A stretch of DNA of 64,000 nt from Clostridia bacterium (GTDB taxonomy: Bacteria > Bacillota > Clostridia > Lachnospirales > Lachnospiraceae): positions 124,001-188,000 of the forward strand of contig CAJTDE010000001.1 in NCBI GenBank assembly GCA_910574835.1. Reading direction: 5' to 3'. Numbering within the stretch: position 1 is the first letter of the stretch; every line of letters begins with the position of its first letter. Made by a program: the position numbers and the translations under genes. This document shows, piece after piece, positions 19,001 through 26,132 of the stretch. The notes under the pieces were generated by a model. That model ran no database searches, had not been told where the DNA came from, and saw only the letters and a list, made by a program, of their open reading frames with translations.

Positions 19001-19035
19001 AGATTTTGATTAATTATTTCTCGATTCGGCATTAA
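16003..19035 (+). CDS. SF1 helicase with WYL-like N-terminus and C-terminal nuclease domain
   Basis: A 1010-residue protein in at least three parts. Residues 8-78 (IFKAIHEGKWLKIEYQN to GSYDRIYI) resemble a WYL ligand-sensing domain. Residues 330-870 form a superfamily 1 (AAA_11/AAA_12-like) helicase: Walker A GPPGTGKTNT (about 347), VIMDEASQCN, GDPQQLNPV, HYRCNEKII, VHAFQGDEKDVV and INVAVSRPRDQL. The last 120 residues carry a PD-(D/E)xK or DUF2726-like nuclease core with GRFDFVV, AIELDGKEH and MQIIRVEN. A signal-gated helicase-nuclease fits phage defence or DNA repair. ATG at 16003 is chosen for the AAAAAGGA site; the frame is open to 15877. Third codon positions are markedly C-rich early in the gene and less so late. 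Confidence 0.82.
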   Translation: MTNTHRNIFKAIHEGKWLKIEYQNVENQITNYWIGIRDLNIAARTLSVDGLHTTKYTLGSYDRIYIDSILSSEIIEGSYCEINEDLVRDIYLHPHKYKSLFDHVANLKILNYLEMCNRMDCVPYYSDFELIRYLDSDSFRDEFYELSDEQFRMIVTYFQQKTEENRPDGRITIQQLAMNILSIHTNKGLYVLAYRRLRLDVKRRVLRPDEDITICTEYTVDGAAESIRRYLDADEYELLEHFEENQERIKDCITHYNRAVLSADDMPYIIGLGMDIALDLRKEYQAILNMYQNDKVPIPIRAFFGDLLNRPVRKKACPITLLNRRINLDQLLAINNAMKYPVAYIQGPPGTGKTNTILNTLLTAFFNEKTVLFTSYNNHPINSVFEKLTELRYHGRNIPFPVLRLGNIDKQKEAVRYLKELYLTTKAVTVYESTLDKRRGDRIQRAKELSGLLGRYEEVLDLRERRETLHRMTEYQSHLKGAIGLLPFQADLQGRQLEMVNRKISGKGQITDEEALKLLDDNEEELYKYLYYTSAKYIQRLDEPKYDELRKILFESEGEEQLKAFSKYLSKTENVRRLQRVFPVMITTCISAHRLGAPEALFDMVIMDEASQCNTAVSLVPIIRGEQLMLVGDPQQLNPVILLDPLVNQRLRKKYNVSDEYDYRENSIYKTFLSCDSVSDEVLLHNHYRCNEKIIEFNNRKYYNSKLNIRSNSREPHPLIYIDVKNAPVDQKNTAPCEVQEIVSYASCHRDKSIGVITPFVNQRKMIEEALKKEGLDHVACGTVHAFQGDEKDVVLFSTAISDSTQAGTYEWLKNNRELINVAVSRPRDQLIVLSDSGNLNRLHQREGSDDLYELVEYVKANGTSQVSRKKANSRALGIKPFSTAMEEAFLANLTHALENIWLSQSRYTVHREVAVSQVFQDNLSHDDLFYSGRFDFVVYERQGSKELPVLAIELDGKEHFEDEIVKERDRKKNAICEAHRMQIIRVENAYARRYHHIKEILINYFSIRH

Positions 19036-19076
19036 CCGAACATAAAACGAGTATACGGATGAATCGCCTGTTATGT

Positions 19077-19105
19077 TTGACGCAGGCCGGTAAATCATGT
19101 ACAAT
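19077..19105 (+). promoter_or_regulatory. Sigma-A promoter of the FAD oxidoreductase gene
   Basis: TTGACG (19077-19082) and TACAAT (19100-19105) are separated by exactly 17 bases, about 70 bases before the start codon at 19175. It shows that the oxidoreductase is a separate transcription unit from the helicase cassette. Confidence 0.75.
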
Positions 19106-19174
19106 AGAAAAATAACTTGGATACAAACCCCAATATCGGCAGATAATAACAGGAAAAAGAAAAAGGAGCTTCAA

Positions 19175-20731
19175 ATGAAGAAAGCAATCATCATCGGCGC
19201 AGGTCCGGCAGGAGTGACGGCAGCCTACGAATTGTTAAAGCAGTCAAAGGAATACGAAGTACTGGTCCTTGAGGAAAGCCAGGAGATAGGCGGAATCTCC
19301 AGAACCGTGCGCTACAACGGCAACCGCATGGATATCGGCGGCCACCGCTTTTTCTCCAAGGACGACCGGGTGACGCGTTGGTGGGACCAGATTATGCCCC
19401 TTCAGGGAAAGCCCTCCTACGATGATAAAGTATTGGGCCGCACCATACCGCTGAAAAAGGGAGGACCGGACCCGGAAAAAGAGGATCAGGTGATGCTGAC
19501 CCGGAACCGGGTATCGCGCATCTATTATAAAAAGAAGTTTTTTGACTACCCGATCAAGCTCAATGCAAAGCTCTTCCTTAACATGGGCTTTGCGGATACG
19601 GTTGTGGCAGGCTGCAGCTATCTGAAAACAGCGGCAGTCAAAAAGCCGGTGGATTCTTTGGAAAACTTTTATATTAACAGCTTCGGCCGAAAGCTCTACT
19701 CCATGTTTTTCGAGGGCTATACGGAAAAGCTCTGGGGCCGTCATCCCCGGGAGATAGCTCCCGACTGGGGCGCACAGCGGACCAAGGGGCTTTCCATCAT
19801 GGGAATCCTGAAGGATAACGTGGTAAAGCTCTTTCCCGGAAAGCAGGACAAGAAGCATGTGCAGACCTCCCTGATCGAAGAATTTAACTATCCCAAATAC
19901 GGTCCCGGCCAGCTCTGGGAGACAGCCGCCGCCGAGGTGGAGCGCATGGGCGGAGAGATTCGAAAAGGCTGTAAGGTGACGAAGATCAACACCGCAGGAA
20001 ACCGCGTAGAGAGCCTTGTGTATCAATGTGACGGCCAGGAAGTGACCGTGGAGGGCGACGTATTTATTTCCTCCATGCCCGTGAAGGATCTGGTGGCAGG
20101 CATGAACGATGTGCCGGAGGATAAGGCGGAGATTGCGGCAGGACTTCCCTACCGTGATTTCGTTACGGTCGGCCTTCTGGTGAAAAAGCTGAATCTGAAA
20201 AATGAGACAAAGCTCAAGACCTTGAACAATATCGTTCCCGACTGCTGGATCTATGTTCAGGACACCGGCGTCAAGCTGGGGCGTATCCAGATTTTTAATA
20301 ACTGGTCCCCCTATATGGTGGCAAAGCCGGAGAAAACCGTCTGGATTGGTCTGGAATATTTCTGTAGCGAGGGTGACAAGTACTGGAAGCTCAGCGAAGA
20401 AAAATGGGTAAAATACGCTACGGCCGAGCTTTTAAAAATGGGTGTGATTTCCAGTGAAAGCGATGTGCTTGATTCTCACAGAGAGCGGGTAAAAAAGGCT
20501 TATCCGGCGTACTTTGATACCTATGAGCATATGGATGATTTGATTGATTATCTGAACGGCTTTGGCAACCTCTATTGCGTAGGCCGCAACGGTCAGCACC
20601 GCTACAACAACATGGATCACTCGATGGCAACCTCCTTTGAGACTGTGGGGAATATCTTAAGCGGCAGGGAGGATAAGAAGAATATCTGGAGCGTGAATAC
20701 GGAGAAGGAGTATCACGAGGAGAAAAAGTAA
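19175..20731 (+). CDS. NAD(P)/FAD-dependent oxidoreductase (amine oxidase/UDP-galactopyranose mutase-like)
   Basis: A 518-residue flavoprotein. The N-terminal dinucleotide-binding fold is [17 protein letters not shown] followed by [13 protein letters not shown] and [14 protein letters not shown], the second FAD contact common to protoporphyrinogen oxidase and UDP-galactopyranose mutase relatives. Near the C-terminus [19 protein letters not shown] closes the flavin site. Homologues are often found with cell-surface polysaccharide genes; none adjoins here, so the substrate is open. The ATG at 19175 has AAGGAG 6 bases upstream; the frame runs back to 19097 without a better site. A strong terminator follows. 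Confidence 0.85.
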   Translation: MKKAIIIGAGPAGVTAAYELLKQSKEYEVLVLEESQEIGGISRTVRYNGNRMDIGGHRFFSKDDRVTRWWDQIMPLQGKPSYDDKVLGRTIPLKKGGPDPEKEDQVMLTRNRVSRIYYKKKFFDYPIKLNAKLFLNMGFADTVVAGCSYLKTAAVKKPVDSLENFYINSFGRKLYSMFFEGYTEKLWGRHPREIAPDWGAQRTKGLSIMGILKDNVVKLFPGKQDKKHVQTSLIEEFNYPKYGPGQLWETAAAEVERMGGEIRKGCKVTKINTAGNRVESLVYQCDGQEVTVEGDVFISSMPVKDLVAGMNDVPEDKAEIAAGLPYRDFVTVGLLVKKLNLKNETKLKTLNNIVPDCWIYVQDTGVKLGRIQIFNNWSPYMVAKPEKTVWIGLEYFCSEGDKYWKLSEEKWVKYATAELLKMGVISSESDVLDSHRERVKKAYPAYFDTYEHMDDLIDYLNGFGNLYCVGRNGQHRYNNMDHSMATSFETVGNILSGREDKKNIWSVNTEKEYHEEKK

Positions 20732-20790
20732 AAAAGTCGTTACTGACATTGCGGAGTGAACAGTAACAAAAAGTCTTGGAAAGAAGCAAG

Positions 20791-20825
20791 CAGGCATGTC
20801 TGATGAGAGGCATGCCTGTTTTTTT
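20791..20825 (+). terminator. Intrinsic terminator
   Basis: CAGGCATG (20791-20798) pairs with CATGCCTG (20811-20818), followed by seven T. It ends the oxidoreductase transcript. An upstream inverted repeat GTTACTG (20739-20745) and CAGTAAC (20761-20767) lies just after the stop codon. Confidence 0.85.
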
Positions 20826-20935
20826 GATCCTACAGCCTGCGTCAGAAATGCCTGCCTCCATTGTGCTGACGTCAGCTGCGGGAGGAAATGATACATCCTG
20901 AAATAATGTCACTTACTAAGTGCCAGAACCTCATA

Positions 20936-20965
20936 TCGACTTCGCTAAGTGGGCAATCTTATAAT
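20936..20965 (+). promoter_or_regulatory. Likely promoter of the PTS operon
   Basis: TATAAT lies at 20960-20965 with TCGACT (20936-20941) 18 bases upstream as a fair -35 box. The regulator gene starts 39 bases later. No obvious antiterminator stem-loop was found before the IIA gene, so regulation is more likely at this promoter by the DNA-binding regulator. Confidence 0.45.
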
Positions 20966-21003
20966 AAAAGAGAAGACGGCGGTATGTTGAGAAAGGAAAA
21001 GCG

Positions 21004-22878
21004 ATGCTGAAAAAGAAAAGGAAGCTGGTGAAAATCCTTTCCGAATCAACAGAACAATTGTGGAATTCGGAACAGTTGGCCGGGCTGCTTCATATAAGCC
21101 AGCGGACAGTACTGCGGTATATCAAGGAGCTGAAAGAAGAGGAAGAGAGGGGCGGCTTCAAGCTTCACACACAAAAAGGGAAAGGGTACCGGTTTGAAAT
21201 TGCCGACAAGAAGCGCCTGGGGCAATACATGGCGGAAAATAAAGAAGTACGGCACATTTTGTTCAAGATCCTTTTGGAAAAGATTTGCAAGCTGGATGAT
21301 TTGGCGGAGATGCTTCATTATAGCCGCTCCGGAATGGCAAGTCTTATTGAACAGGTAACAGAGGAGGCGGAATCTCACGGCTTAAAGCTTTTGGGAAAAC
21401 CCTATGTGGGGTTTGTAGTTCATGGAAGCGAGATCCATATTCGGAATTACTTATATGAGTTGATAAAGGAAATGGATTGGGAGCAAGTGGAAGCTGTATT
21501 GAAGTTTCCCAAGAAGCAAAGCGAAGGGGTGAAAAGCTTTGTGGATGACAGACTCAAGAAAAAGGGGATCGTTAAAAATACAGGGAGAGAGGCATTTTTC
21601 CTCAAGTATTTGGGAATCCAGCTTCGCAGGATTCAGCTTGGCGAGACGATTTGTATTGGATTTTTTGCAAATCTGGGAAATGAAGGACATTTTCAGGACG
21701 ATCTGGGTGTTGCCGAATCACTGCTGTATATCTGCGGCATAGACAGGCAGTCGACGGATAATTATGAGACCGAACGAATCTATCTGGCATTGATTTATCG
21801 GCAGGCATTTTGGCAGAACGGGATTGTGGACAAGGTAGATGAGCGGGATTTGGGATTTTATCAGAAGCTGGTAGAGACAGGGCTTTTGAAGATCCGCAAT
21901 GACTATCACATGAATCTCTTAGAGGATGAGACCTTGGTAAATGGCTTGATCCTTCATGTGGCATCCAGCTATCGAAAATACCTTCTTGGAATGGAAGAAG
22001 AAAATTATTTTCATAATAATATGCTGGAAACTTACCCAACTGCCTATTATTTTGCCGTGGAGCTTGCCGAAGTCATATCCAATCAGATTGGATTGCCTTT
22101 AAGTAAGTATGAGATAAGCTTTCTTGGAATGCATTTTGCATCCTTTCTGGAAAGAAACCTGCAAAATCACGCCTGGAAGGCGGCAATCATCTGCAAGAGC
22201 GGATTGGGAACCGCACAGCTGCTTCAAAGCCGACTGAAAAATTTATACGGCCATCTGGAGATCACAGGGCTGTATTCTCTTGACGAGGGAGAGGTCCGGT
22301 GTCAGGAAGCGGATCTTTTGATCACCACAGTTCCTTTGACAGAGGAGGAGGCTTCCGGAAAAGCGTGGATTCAGGTTTCTCCTCTGCTGACTTTGGAGGA
22401 ACAGATTTCTCTGGAAAATATGTTTAAGAGGCTGGGAAGAAGGAAGCGCTGGCAGGAGAATGGAGTCCCGAAGTATTTTTGCTTCTTAAGCGGAAAAATG
22501 AGAAAGAGCGATATTCTAGAACAGATTTGTGACGCTTATGTAGAACAGGGGAAAATCTCTCCGGAAGAAAAAGCTGGAATTTTGGAGCGGGAATCTTTGG
22601 TATCTACGGAGATTTTGGATGGCGTCGCTATGCCGCATGGACTGATTCAAAAGGAAAGCTTTTTGACCTTTATCTTACTGGAACATCCTGTTATGTGGGG
22701 AAGGACCAGGGTGCGTCTGGTGATTCTGGGCTGTTTTCATCGGGGAGATGAGAGGATGAAGCAGGAATTGGAGCATATATTTCAAATGCTTTTAAATGAA
22801 GAGAGAAAGGAAGAACTGCTGTTTTGTAAAACCATATCACAGTTGGAGGAGAAGATAAGTGAATACTACAAAAAATAG
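21004..22878 (+). CDS. BglG/LicR-type PTS-controlled transcriptional regulator
   Basis: A 624-residue modular regulator. An N-terminal HTH (NSEQLAGLLHISQRTVLRYI, about 20-39) is followed by a Mga-like HTH region, PRD domains (about 180-390), an EIIB-like domain with AIICKSGLGTAQLLQ (Cys about 400) and a C-terminal EIIA-like domain with GVAMPHGL (His about 545). Such proteins (MtlR, LicR, ManR) activate PTS operons and are tuned by HPr and EIIB phosphorylation at the PRD histidines. The gene overlaps the IIA gene by 20 bases, making that operon its obvious target. AAAGGAA precedes the ATG. Confidence 0.92.
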   Translation: MLKKKRKLVKILSESTEQLWNSEQLAGLLHISQRTVLRYIKELKEEEERGGFKLHTQKGKGYRFEIADKKRLGQYMAENKEVRHILFKILLEKICKLDDLAEMLHYSRSGMASLIEQVTEEAESHGLKLLGKPYVGFVVHGSEIHIRNYLYELIKEMDWEQVEAVLKFPKKQSEGVKSFVDDRLKKKGIVKNTGREAFFLKYLGIQLRRIQLGETICIGFFANLGNEGHFQDDLGVAESLLYICGIDRQSTDNYETERIYLALIYRQAFWQNGIVDKVDERDLGFYQKLVETGLLKIRNDYHMNLLEDETLVNGLILHVASSYRKYLLGMEEENYFHNNMLETYPTAYYFAVELAEVISNQIGLPLSKYEISFLGMHFASFLERNLQNHAWKAAIICKSGLGTAQLLQSRLKNLYGHLEITGLYSLDEGEVRCQEADLLITTVPLTEEEASGKAWIQVSPLLTLEEQISLENMFKRLGRRKRWQENGVPKYFCFLSGKMRKSDILEQICDAYVEQGKISPEEKAGILERESLVSTEILDGVAMPHGLIQKESFLTFILLEHPVMWGRTRVRLVILGCFHRGDERMKQELEHIFQMLLNEERKEELLFCKTISQLEEKISEYYKK

Positions 22879-23317
22879 TACATTGCGGAAAATGCTTACG
22901 AGAAAGGTAGTAAGGCTTGGGGTAGAAGGACTTAAGACGCCCCAGGAAGTGATTGCATATGGCGGCAGTCTTTTGGAACAGGCGGGAAAGGTAAACAGGC
23001 AATATATAACAGACATGATTTCGGCCTATGAATCTTTGGGTCCCTATATTGTAATGGCTCCCGGTTTGGCAATGCCCCATGCGAGGCCGGGCGGAAATGT
23101 AGCGGAAAACGGCATAAGCTTTCTTCAATTAAAAACTCCGGTTGCATTTCAGCATTCTTTCAATGACCCGGTGAAGATTGTTATTACATTGGCCGGCGCT
23201 TCCGACGACGGACACATTGACTTATTGCAGGACTTGAGTTCTTTTCTTGGTGGGGAGGGCGTGATAGAACAGCTGTCTCAGATTACCAGCTATGAAGAGC
23301 TTATGAAAATTATTTAA
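22859..23317 (+). CDS. PTS EIIA component, mannitol/ascorbate type
   Basis: A 152-residue phosphocarrier that passes phosphate from HPr to the cognate EIIB. The active His is in APGLAMPHARPGG (about residue 76). The GTG at 22859 is used: GGAGGAG sits 7 bases upstream, and the gene overlaps the end of the regulator gene. With the IIB and IIC genes that follow it makes a complete Enzyme II. Confidence 0.93.
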   Translation: MNTTKNSTLRKMLTRKVVRLGVEGLKTPQEVIAYGGSLLEQAGKVNRQYITDMISAYESLGPYIVMAPGLAMPHARPGGNVAENGISFLQLKTPVAFQHSFNDPVKIVITLAGASDDGHIDLLQDLSSFLGGEGVIEQLSQITSYEELMKII

Positions 23318-23332
23318 AGTAGGAGGGATAAA

Positions 23333-23608
23333 ATGCGGATTCTGACAGTATGCGGGATGGGATTCGGAACAAGCCTGATGCTTCTTATGACCATAAAGGA
23401 GATTGGCAAAAAGTATGGGGCAGCTATTGAGGGAGAGGCCGTAGATCTTGGCTCGTACAAGGGAAAGCCCTGTGATCTGATTGCTGCTTCCGGAGAGATA
23501 GCAAAACAGATTCAGACAGATGTTCCGGTTCTGGCAATTAAAAATCTGCTCAACAAGGCGGACATCGAAGAGCAGTTAAAGCCTTTTTTGGAAAAGAAGG
23601 GCGAATGA
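23333..23608 (+). CDS. PTS EIIB component, ascorbate/galactitol type
   Basis: A 91-residue EIIB. The phospho-Cys lies in the P-loop-like LTVCGMGFGTSLML (Cys about residue 6). Its size and motif match SgaB/UlaB-type proteins. AGGAGG lies 10 bases before the ATG. It receives phosphate from the adjacent EIIA and gives it to the incoming substrate bound by IIC. Confidence 0.93.
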   Translation: MRILTVCGMGFGTSLMLLMTIKEIGKKYGAAIEGEAVDLGSYKGKPCDLIAASGEIAKQIQTDVPVLAIKNLLNKADIEEQLKPFLEKKGE

Positions 23609-23663
23609 GGGTATTGGGGAAACATAGGACAAAAATGAGAAAGACAAATAGGAGGGAAAGGTT

Positions 23664-24941
23664 ATGGTAAATTTTCTTGTAAAGTTTTTAAGTGAGCCTA
23701 CGATTGTTATGGGATTGGTGGCGATGATTGGTTTGCTTGCAATGAGAAACAATGCATCTGCGGTAATTCAGGGAACCATGAAAACTATTTTGGGTTTTTT
23801 GATTCTCTCAGCCGGTTCCAATTTGATTTGTACCGCTCTTGTGCCCTTCAGCACCATGTTCAACTCTGCATTTGGAGTTTCAGGGGTTGTTCCCGAGGAT
23901 AATGCGCTGGTGGCTGCGGTACAGACAGTTCTCGGCTTTGAGACGCCGATGATTATGCTGTTTTCCTTTGTGATCAATATTGTACTGGCGCGGGTCACAC
24001 CTTTTAAGTACATTTTCCTGACAGGACATATGATGTTTTCTTTTGCCGGAACTATGGCAATTGTTTTGGATCAAATGGGGATCAACGGATGGACGGCAAT
24101 TGCTGTCGGTTCGGTGATTCAGGGGATCTGTATGGTATTATTTCCCGCCATTGCCCAGCCCTATACGAAAAAAATTCTCGGCACGGATCAGGTGGCTTTT
24201 GGGTTCTGGGGAAGCTCTCTGATTGTATTCAGCGGATGGGTCGGAAAATTAGTCGGAAAGAAAGACAGAAACGAAGAGGAAGATACCTGGGAGAAGGTAC
24301 ATGTATCGGAAGGGCTGAACTTTTTAAAGGATATGTCGATCCTTATGAGCATTGTTATGATTGTAGTTTATCTAATTACCGCATTTGTAGCCGGCCCGGC
24401 CGTAGTGGGAGAACTTTCCGGGGGACAGAATATGGTGGTCTATACATTGATCCAGGCAATGACTTTTGTGGCAGGTGTTTTAGTTCTGCTCCAGGGCGTT
24501 CGGATGTTCCTGGGTGAGATCATTCCGGCCTTCAAAGGGATCAGTGAAAAAATCGTACCAGGAGCCAGACCTGCGCTGGATGTACCGATTTTCTATGCCA
24601 GCGGTCCCGTAGCTACAACAGTAGGCTTCCTTTGTGCTATGGTAGGCGGAATCTTGGCAACCTTGATCTCGACAGCTATGGGAGTAGTGGTGCTTCCCGG
24701 TGTCATCGGACTCTTCTTTATGGGAGGCGCTGCCGGTGTCTTCGGAGACAAATTAGGCGGAAAACGCGGATGTGTGGCTGCCTCATTCCTTTTGGGATTT
24801 TTGTTTAGCATCATTGTTGCTTTGGCTTATCCGCTGATTGACGTAAGCAGATACGGAATTGAAGGACTGTGGTTTGCATCCACAGATGCTATCATAGTAT
24901 CTGTTTTAATGCGCTTGGGCGGAATGATTTTTGGGTTATAG
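23664..24941 (+). CDS. PTS EIIC permease, UlaA/SgaT (ascorbate) family
   Basis: A 425-residue integral membrane protein with about ten helices. Family signatures are FLILSAGSNLI near the N-terminus, the segment FKYIFLTGHMMFSFAGT and the C-terminal GGAAGVFGDKLGGKRG. UlaA proteins transport L-ascorbate and related lactone-like or acidic sugars with phosphorylation by IIB. The substrate here is not fixed: UlaG, UlaE, UlaF or UlaD-type enzymes are absent, and a phosphotriesterase-family protein and a KDPG-type aldolase follow instead. AGGAGG precedes the ATG. Confidence 0.9.
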   Translation: MVNFLVKFLSEPTIVMGLVAMIGLLAMRNNASAVIQGTMKTILGFLILSAGSNLICTALVPFSTMFNSAFGVSGVVPEDNALVAAVQTVLGFETPMIMLFSFVINIVLARVTPFKYIFLTGHMMFSFAGTMAIVLDQMGINGWTAIAVGSVIQGICMVLFPAIAQPYTKKILGTDQVAFGFWGSSLIVFSGWVGKLVGKKDRNEEEDTWEKVHVSEGLNFLKDMSILMSIVMIVVYLITAFVAGPAVVGELSGGQNMVVYTLIQAMTFVAGVLVLLQGVRMFLGEIIPAFKGISEKIVPGARPALDVPIFYASGPVATTVGFLCAMVGGILATLISTAMGVVVLPGVIGLFFMGGAAGVFGDKLGGKRGCVAASFLLGFLFSIIVALAYPLIDVSRYGIEGLWFASTDAIIVSVLMRLGGMIFGL

Positions 24942-24948
24942 GATATAT

Positions 24949-24996
24949 AGGTGCATCGAAGTGACTTTACCCTTTAGTGCCGTCGCGCAGCGACTT
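24949..24996 (+). repeat. Dispersed intra-operon repeat, copy B
   Basis: A 48-base sequence identical to copy C at 25067-25114. It starts with AGGTGCATCGAAGTGAC and contains CCCTTTAGTGCCGTCGCGCA. It begins eight bases after the IIC stop. It is followed by GTAAAGTC-GCAAA-GATGCAC (24998-25017), a partial inverted copy of its own left end that allows an outer stem of 8 + 7 bp. Confidence 0.9.
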
Positions 24997-25017
24997 AGTA
25001 AAGTCGCAAAGATGCAC

Positions 25018-25061
25018 GAGAGGAACTTTTATGAGTGTTCTTTCGAATAAAAGTTCCTCTC
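25018..25061 (+). promoter_or_regulatory. Perfect 15-bp stem-loop inside the PTS operon
   Basis: GAGAGGAACTTTTAT (25018-25032) is perfectly complementary to ATAAAAGTTCCTCTC (25047-25061), with a 14-base loop. No U-run follows, so it looks more like a processing, stabilising or attenuating hairpin than a terminator. It sits exactly between repeat copies B and C. A 29-codon reading frame (25031-25120) begins inside it and ends in copy C. Confidence 0.75.
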
Positions 25062-25066
25062 ATTAC

Positions 25067-25114
25067 AGGTGCATCGAAGTGACTTTACCCTTTAGTGCCG
25101 TCGCGCAGCGACTT
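25067..25114 (+). repeat. Dispersed intra-operon repeat, copy C
   Basis: Identical over 48 bases to copy B. It ends four bases before the AGGAGG site of the phosphotriesterase-family gene. It contains the small hairpin GTCGC-GCA-GCGAC. Confidence 0.9.
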
Positions 25115-25131
25115 TTATAGGAGGAAAAATA

Positions 25132-26046
25132 ATGGATTATGTGCGTACCGTATTGGGAGATATTAAGGGGGAGGATATGGGTTTTACCTATCCTCACGAA
25201 CATTTATATGCTGTCCCGCCGGCTTGTCAGAAGGATCGTGATTTGGAGCTGAGCAGCTATGAGAACAGTGTAAAGGAACTGATGAATTTTAAAGAGGTTG
25301 GCGGCCGTACACTGGTGGAGGCGTCCACCTTGGACTATGGACGGAATCTGGGTCTGCTGAAGAAAATGGCAGAAGAAACCGGGATAAATATCATAGCCAC
25401 TACCGGATTTAACAAGCATATCTATTACCCGGAATGGGTTCAGGAAAAGAGTGCGGAGGAGATTGCGGATATCCTTGCAGGGGATATTATGGATGGAGAA
25501 AAGGAAACAAAGGTTCGTGCCGGTTTTATAAAAATCGGGACCTACTATAATATGATTCACCCATTGGAAAAAAAGACGGCCATTGCGGCAGCCATAGCGC
25601 AGAAAAAATGCAAAGCCCCCATTTGGGGACATACGGAGGCCGGCACAATGGGAATGGAGATATTGGATCTGCTGGAACAAGAACATGTAGATTTCTCAAC
25701 CGTGGCGCTTGGTCATCTGGATCGAAACGCTGATGAATACTATCTTTTGAAACTTGCGGACAGAGGAATTTACATTCAGTTTGACGGACCGGGTAAGGTG
25801 AAATACTATCCGGACAGCGTAAGAGTGCGGCTGATTAAAAGTCTGATTGCTCATGGACATGCGGATCAGCTTTTGATTTCCGGAGATATGGGAAGAGCCT
25901 CTTATCTGGAAGGCTATGGGGGAGGCCCCGGTTTTCGTTTTATTAAGACGAAATTTATCCCGCGCTTGCTGGAGGAAGGGGTTACGGAGGAACAGATTGA
26001 CAAAATTTTTATTGAGAACCCCAGACGCTGGCTGGCAGTATTTTAA
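25132..26046 (+). CDS. Phosphotriesterase-family hydrolase, probable phospho-sugar lactonase
   Basis: A 304-residue TIM-barrel metallohydrolase with all binuclear metal ligands visible: HEH in YPHEHLYA (about 22-24), the carboxylated Lys in GFIKIGTYY (about 143), His in WGHTEAG (about 176), His in LGHLDRNAD (about 204) and Asp in ISGDMGRASY (about 262). Members of this COG1735 family next to PTS genes include lactonases that open phosphorylated sugar lactones. Its position after an ascorbate-type PTS fits the same role: hydrolysing the phosphorylated lactone made during import. It is read from AGGAGG directly after repeat copy C. Confidence 0.85.
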   Translation: MDYVRTVLGDIKGEDMGFTYPHEHLYAVPPACQKDRDLELSSYENSVKELMNFKEVGGRTLVEASTLDYGRNLGLLKKMAEETGINIIATTGFNKHIYYPEWVQEKSAEEIADILAGDIMDGEKETKVRAGFIKIGTYYNMIHPLEKKTAIAAAIAQKKCKAPIWGHTEAGTMGMEILDLLEQEHVDFSTVALGHLDRNADEYYLLKLADRGIYIQFDGPGKVKYYPDSVRVRLIKSLIAHGHADQLLISGDMGRASYLEGYGGGPGFRFIKTKFIPRLLEEGVTEEQIDKIFIENPRRWLAVF

Positions 26047-26086
26047 AGAAGCAATAAAAAATAAGACGGCAATACCCTGTGCGAAT

Positions 26087-26115
26087 TTGCCCTTTAGTGC
26101 TGTCGCGCAGCGACT
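26087..26115 (+). repeat. Dispersed intra-operon repeat, copy D (shorter)
   Basis: This copy keeps the core CCCTTTAGTGCTGTCGCGCA followed by GCGACT but differs at two positions and has diverged upstream of position 26087. It lies between the phosphotriesterase-family and aldolase genes and ends seven bases before the AGGAGA site of the aldolase gene. Confidence 0.8.
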
Positions 26116-26132
26116 ATAAATTAGGAGAATTT

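Noticed and set aside
23664-24941. Classical L-ascorbate utilisation operon
   Set aside because: The permease type fits, but none of the UlaG, UlaD, UlaE or UlaF enzymes accompanies it.
24949-25114. CRISPR-like array from repeat copies B and C
   Set aside because: Only two adjacent copies with a spacer that is itself a perfect hairpin and partial inverted copy; other copies are far away and no cas genes are present.
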